DNA of 51,070 bases, taken from the NCBI GenBank assembly GCA_900546495.1, contig URDN01000014.1, forward strand, positions 1-51,070, written 5' to 3'. Below are positions 43,675 through 51,070 of this stretch, piece after piece (position 1 is the stretch's first letter; every line of letters starts with the position of its first letter). A program made the translations under genes and the position numbers. This stretch comes from an uncultured Lachnospiraceae bacterium. GTDB taxonomy: Bacteria; Bacillota; Clostridia; Lachnospirales; Lachnospiraceae. The notes below the pieces were generated by a model. The model searched no databases, had not been told where the DNA came from, and was given only the letters and a program-made list of their open reading frames with translations.

Positions 43675-44952
43675 TACCAGTGAACTGAACAGCAGCAGAA
43701 TCGGGTAAAATAACTTCGGCATGATCTGAAATGCCGACAGATCGTATCCCAGTTCATGCGCTGCCGAAATCGCTACCAACATCTGTGCACCATATGGGAT
43801 AATTCCCTGGGAAACTGCGGAAAACGTATCCAGGATCGACGCTGTCTTTCGCGGTGTAATCCCATACTCTTCCGCCATCTCTTTTGCAATCGGATTTGCC
43901 ATAACGATGGCCACGGTATTATTTGCGGTCGCCACATCCATGGCTCCAACCAGCAGTCCCATTCCAAGCTGACCGCCTTTTTTTCCCTTAAATACTTTAT
44001 GGATGCCCGCCAGTAATGCATCAAATCCGCCATATTCCCGGATCAATGCACAAAGTGCTGCCACAAGGATCGCCACCATACTGGTCTCGAACATCCCGGA
44101 AGCACCGTTTCCGACATTTGCCAACAGATCTGCCGGACTGATATGGCCCGCCGCCAGCATAATGATCGCACCGGACACAATTCCGATCAGTAACACGACA
44201 AACACATTGACACCGATGATTCCACCCACCAGTACCAGAATATACGGCACGATCTGAAGCAGATGATAACTCTCTGTCACAGCTCCGGAAATGTCCGTCC
44301 GGAAAGACAGAATTAAAATCAGAAGTAATGTCGCAACCGCTGCCGGAAGTGCAATCCAGAAATTTTCCCGGAACTTGTCCTTCATCGCACATCCCTGGCC
44401 GTTACAGGCTGCAATCGTCGTATCCGAAATAAAAGACAGATTATCACCAAACATGGATCCGCCAATGACCGACGCCACACAAAGCGGAAGACCAAAGCCG
44501 GAAGCAGCTGATACCGCTACCGCAATTGGTGTCAGCAAGGTGATCGTTCCTACTGATGTTCCCATGGCAAGTGAAACAAAACATGCCACACCAAATAAAA
44601 CGGCCACAGAAAACCTCGTCGGAATGATCGACAACATAAAATATGCGACACTTTCCGCGCTACTGCGACCAACCACGCCGACAAACACGCCTGCAGTCAG
44701 AAAGATCAGCAGCATCGTAATAATATTTTTGTCTGCCAGTCCCTGCGCCATAATGCCAAGCTTTTCCTCAAAACTGACTTTTTGATTTTGCAGACATGCC
44801 ACCAGAATTGCCACTAAAAAAGCAAACACAATCGGTACATTATAAAATCCCATTGGAATCTTCATAATATATTCAAATAAAATACCCAGTCCCAAATACA
44901 GAACTAAAAACACTGCAATTGGCAACAACGCAATTGCTCTCCCTTTTTTCAC
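43630..44952 (-). CDS. nhaC: Na+/H+ antiporter, NhaC family
   Basis: Integral membrane antiporter of 440 residues with about eleven hydrophobic spans. Signature stretches include FVSLAMGTSVGTITLLTPIAVAVS, VIGGSMFGDNLSFISDTTIA (with the conserved GD-N-SDTT acid) and MGLLVGAMDVATANNTVAIV. It starts with GTG at 44952, 21 bases after the VOC gene. The last roughly fourteen residues, rich in Ser, Thr and Ala, are encoded by one arm of an inverted repeat and look like a late addition. Substrate could be Na+ or another organic solute. Confidence 0.85.
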   Translation of the reverse strand: MKKGRAIALLPIAVFLVLYLGLGILFEYIMKIPMGFYNVPIVFAFLVAILVACLQNQKVSFEEKLGIMAQGLADKNIITMLLIFLTAGVFVGVVGRSSAESVAYFMLSIIPTRFSVAVLFGVACFVSLAMGTSVGTITLLTPIAVAVSAASGFGLPLCVASVIGGSMFGDNLSFISDTTIAACNGQGCAMKDKFRENFWIALPAAVATLLLILILSFRTDISGAVTESYHLLQIVPYILVLVGGIIGVNVFVVLLIGIVSGAIIMLAAGHISPADLLANVGNGASGMFETSMVAILVAALCALIREYGGFDALLAGIHKVFKGKKGGQLGMGLLVGAMDVATANNTVAIVMANPIAKEMAEEYGITPRKTASILDTFSAVSQGIIPYGAQMLVAISAAHELGYDLSAFQIMPKLFYPILLLFSSLVFISVAKTPTSASGE

Positions 44953-44973
44953 TTATATATTCCCTTCCTCTCT

Positions 44974-45357
44974 TTATTTTTCATGGAAAAACTCAATTTC
45001 TTCGCCAACTGGTCCGCGACAGAACGCAATACGTGCCGGGAACGGAATCTCAGATGCAATTTCGATATCCTTCGGCTCCACAAACACCTCATATCCGGCA
45101 GCACGAACCGCTTCCACACAGGCATCCGTATCTTCCACTGCAAATGCAAAATGCCGGATCGTTCCTGTCTCCAGCGGAGTCTCCTTCGTATCAAAAATCT
45201 CCATCAGACCAGCTCCGGTGTCGTACATGATGCCGCCCTTCCAGCTTCTTGCCACCGGAAGTCCAAGTACCTCGCCGTAAAACTGTTTTGTTTTTTCAAA
45301 TTCCTCTTTGCCGCAGCATTTCAATGCCACATGGTGAATTCCTTTTATCAGACTCAT
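44974..45357 (-). CDS. VOC family (glyoxalase-like) protein
   Basis: Metal-binding vicinal-oxygen-chelate protein, 127 residues. It begins IKGIHHVALKCCGKEEFEKT, with two beta-alpha-beta-beta-beta units and the usual ligand candidates: H8, a Glu in GLMEIFD, H68 in IRHFAFAVED, and E123 in EIEFFHE. RBS GGAAAGGA. It is followed by nhaC 21 bases on, so the two are likely cotranscribed. Glyoxalase, isomerase or resistance activity cannot be distinguished here. Confidence 0.85.
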   Translation of the reverse strand: MSLIKGIHHVALKCCGKEEFEKTKQFYGEVLGLPVARSWKGGIMYDTGAGLMEIFDTKETPLETGTIRHFAFAVEDTDACVEAVRAAGYEVFVEPKDIEIASEIPFPARIAFCRGPVGEEIEFFHEK

Positions 45358-45482
45358 ATCACTTTATCCTTTCCACACTTCGTTTATTTCATAAATGCTA
45401 TATTAACATAAATCTTCAATTTGTTCTATGCTTTCTACTGCCCACCTTCTTGTTAAATAAATTGGCCAAATTTATTATATAA

Positions 45483-45659
45483 GGCAAAATCAGAGAATCC
45501 TTCTGCAACCGCTAGTCGTTCGCTACCCTCGTTTTGCTTCGGTTTTATCGCGCTCACTTCCAACTCCGATAAAAGCTGGTCGTTTCCCGTTCGCGCAAAA
45601 CTCGCAAAACTCAGTCGCTTACTAAATCGCTTGTTACAGAAGGATTCTCTGATTTTGCC
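45483..45659. repeat. 177-base element with perfect 23-base terminal inverted repeats
   Basis: GGCAAAATCAGAGAATCCTT at 45483 continues CTG to 45505; 45637-45659 is its exact complement. Inside are GTTTTGC/GCAAAAC and TTTTATCG/CGATAAAA, so the strand can fold into a long branched hairpin. No open reading frame and no obvious target duplication. It occupies most of the roughly 545-base gap between the VOC and pgi genes. Confidence 0.75.
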
Positions 45660-45810
45660 ATTTCAGTAGTTATACATTAAGTCTCACCCTTGATCAATCA
45701 AAAAAGAACTGATCTAAGCCAAAATCTGTACATGTAACATAAAAGTTATTATGTCATTATTTTATATGCATGATACACAGTGTAACAGTATAAATAGAAG
45801 AAGCTGGAAA
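45660..45810. other. AT-rich intergenic stretch with nothing recognised
   Basis: Apart from a short ACATAA/TTATGT palindrome near 45738-45753, no gene or convincing signal is seen here. Confidence 0.4.
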
Positions 45811-45867
45811 TAAAACTCCAAGGCAAGGCGATAGAAAATCATTCGTGCCTGCATTGGAGTTTTTTTC
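45811..45867 (-). terminator. Terminator after pgi
   Basis: AAAACTCCAA (45812-45821) pairs with TTGGAGTTTT (45854-45863), with inner GGCA/TGCC. T runs lie on both sides, so it may act in either direction. Confidence 0.8.
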
Positions 45868-45902
45868 GCTTCGTCTAAAATACCCTACACGTAGCCCCAA
45901 AA

Positions 45903-47486
45903 TTAAATATTTAACAGATCACTGTACACTTTCAGTGCTCCGTCAGTCTCATGTGCAAGTACACGTTTTGCCAGTACTTTACCAAGCTGTACACCTTCCT
46001 GATCAAAACTGTTTACATTCCATACAAATCCCTGGAACATCACTTTGTTCTCGAAGTGCGCCAGTAATGCACCCAGTGTCTTCGGTGTCAGCTGCTCACC
46101 GATGATGATGCTGGAAGGACGTCCACCCTCGAAGTTTTTATTGCGATTTTCATCTTCTTTACCGCAGGCAAATGCAACGATCTGAGCAGCCACATTTGCA
46201 CACAGTTTCTGCTGGCTTGTGCTGTCCTGAATTACGACATCTGTACCGATCTGGTTGTTTTTGAATCCGATAAACTGAAGCGGTACGATGTCTGTTCCCT
46301 GATGCAGTAACTGATAGAAGGAATGCTGTCCGTTTGTACCAGGCTCACCAAAGATGACCGGTCCGGTTACATAGTCAACCGGCTCACCGAAACGGTTGAC
46401 AGATTTTCCGTTGGACTCCATATCAAGCTGCTGTAAATGTGCCGGGAAACGGCTCAGTGCCTGAGAATACGGAAGAACTGCTGTGGACGGATAACCAAGT
46501 ACGTTACGCTCGTATACACCGATCAGTGCATCCAGCATTTCCGGATTCTTTAATAAATCTTTGTTTGTAGCTGCTTTATCTACTTCTGCTGCACCGGCAA
46601 GGAACTCTGCAAATACATCCGGTCCGAACGCCAGAGATAATACAGCGCCGCCGACTGCGGAAGAAGAAGAATAACGTCCGCCGATGTAATCATCCATAAA
46701 GAATGCTGCCAGATAATCATCGCTCTTAGCCAGCGGAGATGTCTCACTTGTAACAGCAATCATATGCTTGGAAGCATCCAGACCTGCTTTTGCAAGCGCA
46801 TCTTTTACGAAGGACTCGTTTGTCAGTGTCTCTAACGTTGTACCTGATTTGGAAACCAGAATGAAGATAGAATGTGCCACATCGATAGAATTTAATACGG
46901 CTGCTGCATCATCCGGATCCACATTGCTGATGAATTTTGCTTCCATTTTGAATTTGTTATTTACTTTAGCCCAGTTCTCTAATGCAAGATACATGGCACG
47001 CGGGCCTAAATCACTTCCGCCGATACCGATCTGAACAACGGTTGTAAATTTCTCGCCTGCTGCATTTGTGATCTCGCCTGCATGTACTTTGTTTGCAAAA
47101 TCAGCGATTTTCTGCTGCTGTGCTACATAAAACTCACGTTTGTTTACGCCTTCAGCCACTACGTCATCGCCTAACTGGCCACGGGTAAGCTGGTGAAGTA
47201 CCAGACGGTTCTCTCCTGTATTGATCACTGCTCCGTTGTACAGAGACTCATATTTTTCAATCAACTGTGCTTCCTCGGCAAGTTTTGCCAGCGCTGCAAG
47301 CACTTTATCATCAACTGCTTTTGCAGCATAATTATAAGTAAGACCATCCATCATCGGAATGCTGTAATTTTTTACACGTTCTGCGCCGTTTTCTCCGGAC
47401 ATTGCCTCTGCCACATTGACAGGCTCTACTTTTTTCAGCTCCTCGTAGGAAGCAAGGGTATCTAAATTTTTCCAGTTAAGCATCAT
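45903..47486 (-). CDS. pgi: Glucose-6-phosphate isomerase
   Basis: Interconverts glucose 6-phosphate and fructose 6-phosphate in glycolysis. Seen: VVQIGIGGSDLGPRAMYLAL (sugar-phosphate loop), ISNVDPDDAAAVL, FILVSKSGTTLETLTNE (second phosphate loop), IGGRYSSSSAVGGAVLSLAFG, the region around GEPGTNGQHSFYQLLHQGTD with the catalytic Glu/His, and a conserved C-terminal region (NSFDQEGVQLGKVLAKRVL). The 527 residues make a full-length enzyme. RBS GAGGAGG stands five bases before the first ATG; a second ATG follows immediately. It has its own promoter and terminator. Confidence 0.96.
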   Translation of the reverse strand: MMLNWKNLDTLASYEELKKVEPVNVAEAMSGENGAERVKNYSIPMMDGLTYNYAAKAVDDKVLAALAKLAEEAQLIEKYESLYNGAVINTGENRLVLHQLTRGQLGDDVVAEGVNKREFYVAQQQKIADFANKVHAGEITNAAGEKFTTVVQIGIGGSDLGPRAMYLALENWAKVNNKFKMEAKFISNVDPDDAAAVLNSIDVAHSIFILVSKSGTTLETLTNESFVKDALAKAGLDASKHMIAVTSETSPLAKSDDYLAAFFMDDYIGGRYSSSSAVGGAVLSLAFGPDVFAEFLAGAAEVDKAATNKDLLKNPEMLDALIGVYERNVLGYPSTAVLPYSQALSRFPAHLQQLDMESNGKSVNRFGEPVDYVTGPVIFGEPGTNGQHSFYQLLHQGTDIVPLQFIGFKNNQIGTDVVIQDSTSQQKLCANVAAQIVAFACGKEDENRNKNFEGGRPSSIIIGEQLTPKTLGALLAHFENKVMFQGFVWNVNSFDQEGVQLGKVLAKRVLAHETDGALKVYSDLLNI

Positions 47487-47545
47487 AGATTCCTCCTCAT
47501 ATCTGTTTTCCAGTTTCTTTGTTATAATTCTAACAATCTACGGAA

Positions 47546-47574
47546 ATTATACTATTTAATTCGCTGAAATTCAA
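47546..47574 (-). promoter_or_regulatory. Sigma-A promoter of pgi
   Basis: Minus strand: TTGAAT (47569-47574), 17 bases, TATAAT (47546-47551), about 60 bases upstream of the pgi start. Confidence 0.75.
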
Positions 47575-47601
47575 CTAAGCAAAGGTATTTTTTCACGCAA
47601 A

Positions 47602-47693
47602 ATCGCCTGAAATTTTATCATTACAGTTCACTCAGCATATTTCTCCATATATCGATCATGCTGACATACAGTAACACCAAAACTTCAGGCGAT
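47602..47693 (-). terminator. Long hairpin after the ABC permease gene
   Basis: ATCGCCTGAA (47602-47611) pairs with TTCAGGCGAT (47684-47693). Inside, TTACAGTTCACTCAGCAT lies opposite ATGCTGACATACAGTAA. On the minus strand it is followed by TTTTGCG. The inner TTACAGTTCAC matches the arm of the repeat at 8386. Confidence 0.6.
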
Positions 47694-47706
47694 AAATTTT
47701 TTATTT

Positions 47707-49719
47707 TTATCTGGATACAATCTTATAATATGCTCTGGATGTAATCCTAAAAACCAGATAGTAAATCACGGTAAACACCAGAATTGTAACAAGCAGGCAG
47801 GTCACAAACAATGGCACATTCGTCAGGTTCAGCATTGCCAGCAGCCGGCGGATCATCGGAAACGCTGCTGCCACATGCACAGCTGCCATCACCAGCGGCA
47901 GGAAAAATACGATTCGGATCTGTGACTGGATCGATGCCTTTACTTCTGCATTGCTCATACCTACTTTTTCCATAATAATATAACGCTCTCTGTCATCATA
48001 CCCTTCGGAAATCTGTTTGTAAAAAATGATCATAACCGTAACCATCAGGAACATAATGCCAAGGAACAGCCCTAAGAAAAACAGACCTCCATATAAAACA
48101 TAAAAACTTTTTTCATTTTCGGTTCTGCTGCACAGATAACCGGAATCATCCAGACTATGAGCGGAAATCGCCTTACTGACGGCATCTTCACACGCCAGTT
48201 TTTCTTCTTTTGTTCCATCATATTCAAAATTCATTTCTGTCCGATATAGCGAATACATACCGGAACCATCTGCATTTGCTCCCGCCGCTATTTGTAATTC
48301 ATACATCCGGCTCAGGGTAGCTTCATCCGCAACCACATAAAGACTATCCTTTACCGAAAGATAAGCATCCGCTTCTGATTCATACCTGAAACTGTGATCT
48401 ACTGCAAAATCCTGTCCGAGATAGCAAAATACACTTTCATCGTACCCGTTTTTACTGTAAATGTCGATTTTGCCAGCTTCCGGTTCCGGAACATCTGCTG
48501 ATTTCAGGGAACTGTCATAGGCAAGCAGATTTTCTCTCGTCAGGAAAATGATCTCCGATAAATCTGCAAAGTCCGTATCATGATCAATGAACTCAAACAT
48601 GGAACCTTCTCTCTTCATAAATAACTGAAAGTAACTGAACATCGAAGAATCCGTCATTTTCCTGCCCTGCTTTGCGATTGTATCAGCAATCGTCTGATAA
48701 ATCTCCTGACAGTCTGTATTTTCCTCTATTTTATCTGCATCTACGCTATAGGATAACTCATACGGATACCGCTCTTTCAGCTCATCATCCACACCGGCAA
48801 ACATACTGACCGTCATGGAGATCATCACCAGCACCATGGTAGACAACACACAGATGCTTGCCAGTCCGGCCGCATTCTGTTTCATACGATATAACATACC
48901 GGATACTGCTGTAAAATGCTTTTTATTATAGTAAAACTTTTTGTTTTTGCGCAGCATTTTCAAAATAGCAATGCTTCCTGCGGTAAACAGAAAATACGTT
49001 CCAACAATTACAAGAACAACTGCAAGGAAAAATTTCATCAGCACTTCCATTGGATTCTCTGTGGTAATTGCAATATAGTAAGCTACAGCCAGACATGCGA
49101 CTCCTGCAACTGCCATCACACCTTTGGTCTTTGGCTCTTTTTCTCCCACATTTCCTCCGTGCAGTAATTCGATTGGATTTGCCAGATGGATCTGTAGCAG
49201 GTTGTAGAGCAAAGTAAGCACATATAATACACCAAAAACGATGACTGCCAACGCAATTCCTGCTTTGGCAATATAAAATGATACACTCTCCTGAAATCCC
49301 AGCATACGGTAAAGCATCATCAGGATCAGTTTGGAAAATATAATACCTGATAAAATCCCACCTGCGATGGCAAGTATTGCCGCAAACACAGTTTCCACCC
49401 CAAGGACTCTCGCAATGTGTCGTTTTTCCATACCTAATATATTGTACACACCGATTTCTTTTTTCCGACGCTTGATGATAAAACTATTGGTATAAAAAAT
49501 GAAAATATAAGCAAAAATAGTAATAATACCAACACCAAGCGCCATAATTGTTTTCAGGTTTGCAGCCCCCGGAATACTTTTCAATCCTGGATTATTGTTG
49601 ATAAACATCATCAGATAAAACATCATCACCGTAACGATGCCTGAAATAATGTATGGCAGATACAGCTGCCGGTTATTCTGAATATTTGTCTTTGCCAGAC
49701 GTACATAAATATTATTCAT
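47707..49719 (-). CDS. ABC transporter permease, BceB/FtsX-like
   Basis: Membrane partner of the upstream ATPase, about 670 residues. Ten hydrophobic spans in a 4+2+... FtsX arrangement (YIISGIVTVMMFYLMMF; TIFAYIFIFYTNSFIIKRRKKEIG; ... FLGLFLGIMFLMVTVMIIFYKQ), with a large extracytoplasmic domain about 315-535 between the seventh and eighth spans, as in BceB-type peptide-antibiotic detoxification systems. RRKKEIGVYNILGMEKRHIAR and ERYIIMEKVGMSNAEVKAS are coupling-loop signatures. The start is the ATG at 49719 overlapping the ATPase stop by eight bases. No BceRS two-component genes are nearby. Confidence 0.88.
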   Translation of the reverse strand: MNNIYVRLAKTNIQNNRQLYLPYIISGIVTVMMFYLMMFINNNPGLKSIPGAANLKTIMALGVGIITIFAYIFIFYTNSFIIKRRKKEIGVYNILGMEKRHIARVLGVETVFAAILAIAGGILSGIIFSKLILMMLYRMLGFQESVSFYIAKAGIALAVIVFGVLYVLTLLYNLLQIHLANPIELLHGGNVGEKEPKTKGVMAVAGVACLAVAYYIAITTENPMEVLMKFFLAVVLVIVGTYFLFTAGSIAILKMLRKNKKFYYNKKHFTAVSGMLYRMKQNAAGLASICVLSTMVLVMISMTVSMFAGVDDELKERYPYELSYSVDADKIEENTDCQEIYQTIADTIAKQGRKMTDSSMFSYFQLFMKREGSMFEFIDHDTDFADLSEIIFLTRENLLAYDSSLKSADVPEPEAGKIDIYSKNGYDESVFCYLGQDFAVDHSFRYESEADAYLSVKDSLYVVADEATLSRMYELQIAAGANADGSGMYSLYRTEMNFEYDGTKEEKLACEDAVSKAISAHSLDDSGYLCSRTENEKSFYVLYGGLFFLGLFLGIMFLMVTVMIIFYKQISEGYDDRERYIIMEKVGMSNAEVKASIQSQIRIVFFLPLVMAAVHVAAAFPMIRRLLAMLNLTNVPLFVTCLLVTILVFTVIYYLVFRITSRAYYKIVSR

Positions 49720-50479
49720 GCTCTTCACCACCTGTCGTCAATACGGTCAACGCATCGGAAATCTTCACATATAACTGCTCATTTGTCGCGTTTCCCCGAT
49801 AAATCTGATGGAACACTTCACCGTCCTTTATAAATAGAATACGGTTTGCATGGCTTGCTGCCTTCGTACTGTGAGTTACCATTACAACGGTCTGTCCTTC
49901 TGCATTGATCTGTGAAAAAAGCTTCAGCAGCCCATCCGTTGCCCTGGAATCCAGCGCGCCCGTCGGTTCATCCGCAAGAACCAGTTCCGGGTTTGTGATC
50001 AGTGCACGGGCTACTGCTGCACGCTGTTTCTGCCCGCCGGACACTTCATAGGGATATTTTTCCAGAAGTTCGGTAATTCCAAGCTTCTGCGCAATCGGAC
50101 GGATGCGTTTTTCCATCTCCTTGTAATCCACACCGGAAAGTACCAGTGGGAGAAAGATATTATCTTTTAGGGAAAAATTATCCAAAAGATTAAAATCCTG
50201 AAATACAAATCCCAGATGATCCCGGCGAAAAGCGGAAATCTCTTTTTCCTTTACAGATACCAGATTTTTTCCATTCAGCAGCACCTCGCCTGAGGTTGGT
50301 TTATCCAGCGCTGCCAGAATGTTCAGCAAGGTTGTTTTTCCGGAACCGGATTCACCCATGATCGCCACATACTCGCCTTTTTCTACGGAAAAGTTGATGT
50401 TACTCAATGCCTGCACCTGATTGCCGCCAAATCGTGTCGTGTATATTTTTTTTACATTATTTACTTCCAAAATCGCCAT
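49712..50479 (-). CDS. ABC transporter ATPase, BceA-like
   Basis: ATPase of the peptide-export/detoxification type, 255 residues. Walker A GESGSGKTTLLN, Q-loop VFQDFNLLD, signature VSGGQKQRAAVARAL, Walker B LVLADEPTGALD and the H-loop VMVTHSTKAA are all present. I start at ATG 50479 (MAILEVNNVKK) after AAGGAGTGACTATC; an in-frame start at 50527 has no ribosome binding site. It overlaps the permease start, so they form one operon. The likely role is resistance to, or sensing of, peptide antibiotics. Confidence 0.93.
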   Translation of the reverse strand: MAILEVNNVKKIYTTRFGGNQVQALSNINFSVEKGEYVAIMGESGSGKTTLLNILAALDKPTSGEVLLNGKNLVSVKEKEISAFRRDHLGFVFQDFNLLDNFSLKDNIFLPLVLSGVDYKEMEKRIRPIAQKLGITELLEKYPYEVSGGQKQRAAVARALITNPELVLADEPTGALDSRATDGLLKLFSQINAEGQTVVMVTHSTKAASHANRILFIKDGEVFHQIYRGNATNEQLYVKISDALTVLTTGGEEHE

Positions 50480-50527
50480 GATAGTCACTCCTTTGCTGTG
50501 TTCTGCCCGACATTTTATAATTTTCAT

Positions 50528-50724
50528 AATTTCATGATGCCAGGGTCAAAAGCCTGAAACCACGATGTGCTTGCACAGGAGTGGTTTTATGGCTTAATGA
50601 CCCGCCCCGATATGAGCATAAAAGTGGAGCGTCAGCTTCACGATATGCGAATATTGGGTAGAATTGTGGGAGTACGAAGTACGGAACAATTCGTAAGGCA
50701 TCTTTTGACCCTAACATCAATTTC
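50528..50724. repeat. Structured intergenic element upstream of the ABC operon
   Basis: TGATGCCAGGGTCAAAAG (50534-50551) is complementary to CTTTTGACCCTAACATCA (50703-50720) except for two bases. Inside are AAACCAC/GTGGTTT, GTGGAGC/GCTTCAC and GAATTGT/ACAATTC hairpins. Reversed, the middle reads ATTCGCATATCG...TTTTATGCTCATA, which resembles the other repeat cores. Promoter of the ABC operon is not evident. Confidence 0.6.
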
Positions 50725-50790
50725 ATGTCTTGCAAAATGTTTGTATTTTTGTTTCAGCATGCTTGTTTCTTTGTTGAGACTATCATAACA

Positions 50791-50836
50791 AAAGGCAGAA
50801 ATGCAAACCATCGATTTGGCTTACATTTCTGCCTTT
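50791..50836 (-). terminator. Terminator after the right-edge ORFs
   Basis: A perfect 13-base stem (AAAGGCAGAAATG, 50791-50803, with 50824-50836) plus an inner CAAACCA/TTTGG pair, followed by TTTTGTTATG on the minus strand. Confidence 0.85.
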
Positions 50837-50865
50837 AATCTTACATTTTTGTAAGTTATCCGGTT

Positions 50866-50991
50866 TTATTTTGCCTCTTCAACTGAAATTACTTCTCCCT
50901 CAAATGGATCCACCTCAGAAATTGTAGTACAGAACAGATTATAGATCAACTTTCTGTATGTTCTTACAATGTACTCTTTGCTTCTTTCCAC
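50866..50991 (-). CDS. Small unidentified ORF
   Basis: From a possible GTG at 50991 the frame gives 41 residues with KEYIVRTYRKLIYNLFCTTI and an acidic end, EVDPFEGEVISVEEAK. It is followed after 30 bases by a strong terminator, which supports an expressed gene ending here. The 5' end overlaps the preceding ORF by 28 bases in another frame. I do not recognise the protein. Confidence 0.35.
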   Translation of the reverse strand: MERSKEYIVRTYRKLIYNLFCTTISEVDPFEGEVISVEEAK

Positions 50992-51070
50992 TTACCATCT
51001 CTGAGCAGCGCATTAATTCGTACTTCCCGCTCAACCCGAATACGCTCTGCCTCAAAGATATCACTTTCGA
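50964..51070 (-). CDS. C-terminal fragment of an unidentified gene, cut by window edge
   Basis: The frame entering from the right edge reads ESDIFEAERIRVEREVRINA, then LLRDGKWKEAKSTL, then a TAA at 50964-50966. The composition, rich in Glu and Arg, looks like a coding region and probably an amphipathic helix. The start is outside the window; the product is unknown. It may be separate from the next small ORF or part of the same gene by a frameshift. Confidence 0.4.
   Translation of the reverse strand, partial: ESDIFEAERIRVEREVRINALLRDGKWKEAKSTL

Noticed and set aside
47707..50479. Complete BceRS-BceAB resistance module
   Set aside because: No histidine kinase or response regulator next to the transporter in this window.
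50532..50735. 67-residue minus-strand ORF upstream of the ABC operon
   Set aside because: It lies wholly in a structured inverted-repeat element and has no ribosome binding site or recognisable features.
1..51070. Integrated phage, plasmid or complete insertion sequence
   Set aside because: No integrase, transposase, recombinase or phage structural gene was found; the mobile-like pieces are all short and non-coding.

Overview
The window looks like chromosomal DNA from a spore-forming, gut-type Firmicute, most likely a Lachnospiraceae member (Clostridium cluster XIVa); the genus cannot be fixed from this sequence. Support: the sporulation/division block hup - rqcP - yabP - yabQ - divIC - spoIIE - tilS - hpt, a CotS-type coat kinase-like protein, a T-box in front of a short ProS, sortase-anchored surface proteins, and no transposase or phage genes. 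Almost all genes are on the minus strand; only a LysR regulator, a Gfo/Idh oxidoreductase and a YitT-type membrane protein run rightward.

Layout. 1-6.3 kb: hpt (cut by the left edge), tilS, spoIIE, divIC, yabQ, yabP, rqcP and the HU gene. 6.5-12.7 kb: phospho-sugar mutase, CotS-like protein, cca, and proS with its T-box and a consensus promoter. 13.1-17 kb: a 1283-residue surface protein, a pullulanase-like GH13 domain with altered catalytic motifs followed by Cys/His-rich repeats and a sorting signal. 17.1-21 kb: membrane J-protein and HscC-type Hsp70, then a flavodoxin-fold reductase. 21.1-25.4 kb: sbcC/sbcD. 25.7-29.7 kb: hsp20, a FeoA-FeoB fusion, a small membrane protein. 30.1-33.2 kb: an Old Yellow Enzyme-type Fe-S flavoenzyme and a flavodoxin/zinc-ribbon reductase, divergent from LysR (33.5-34.4 kb). 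36.8-42.4 kb: a five-gene pilus locus. 42.5-45.4 kb: radical SAM, NhaC, VOC protein. 45.9-50.5 kb: pgi and a BceAB-type ABC transporter. The right edge has one or two small unidentified ORFs.

Most interesting: (1) the pilus locus has the gene order of the group A Streptococcus FCT-3 operon (tip adhesin, SipA, FctA, class B sortase, FctB), and its signal-peptidase homologue has Asp and Gly where the catalytic Ser and Lys should be, as known for streptococcal SipA; (2) the GH13-like surface protein keeps the fold but departs from consensus in all four catalytic motifs; (3) the intergenic regions carry a family of structured repeats sharing a core ATTCGCAA...TTGCTCATAA, with compensatory base changes between copies, plus terminators sharing a conserved inner loop; (4) an uncharacterised flavoprotein pair is divergently controlled by LysR.

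Genes that probably work together: SpoIIE/YabP/YabQ/DivIC in sporulation and division; SbcCD in DNA end processing; Hsp70 with its adjacent J-protein; the pilus genes with their own sortase and SipA; the reductase pair under LysR; the ABC ATPase with its permease. All domain and motif assignments come from reading the translations; no database search was run.
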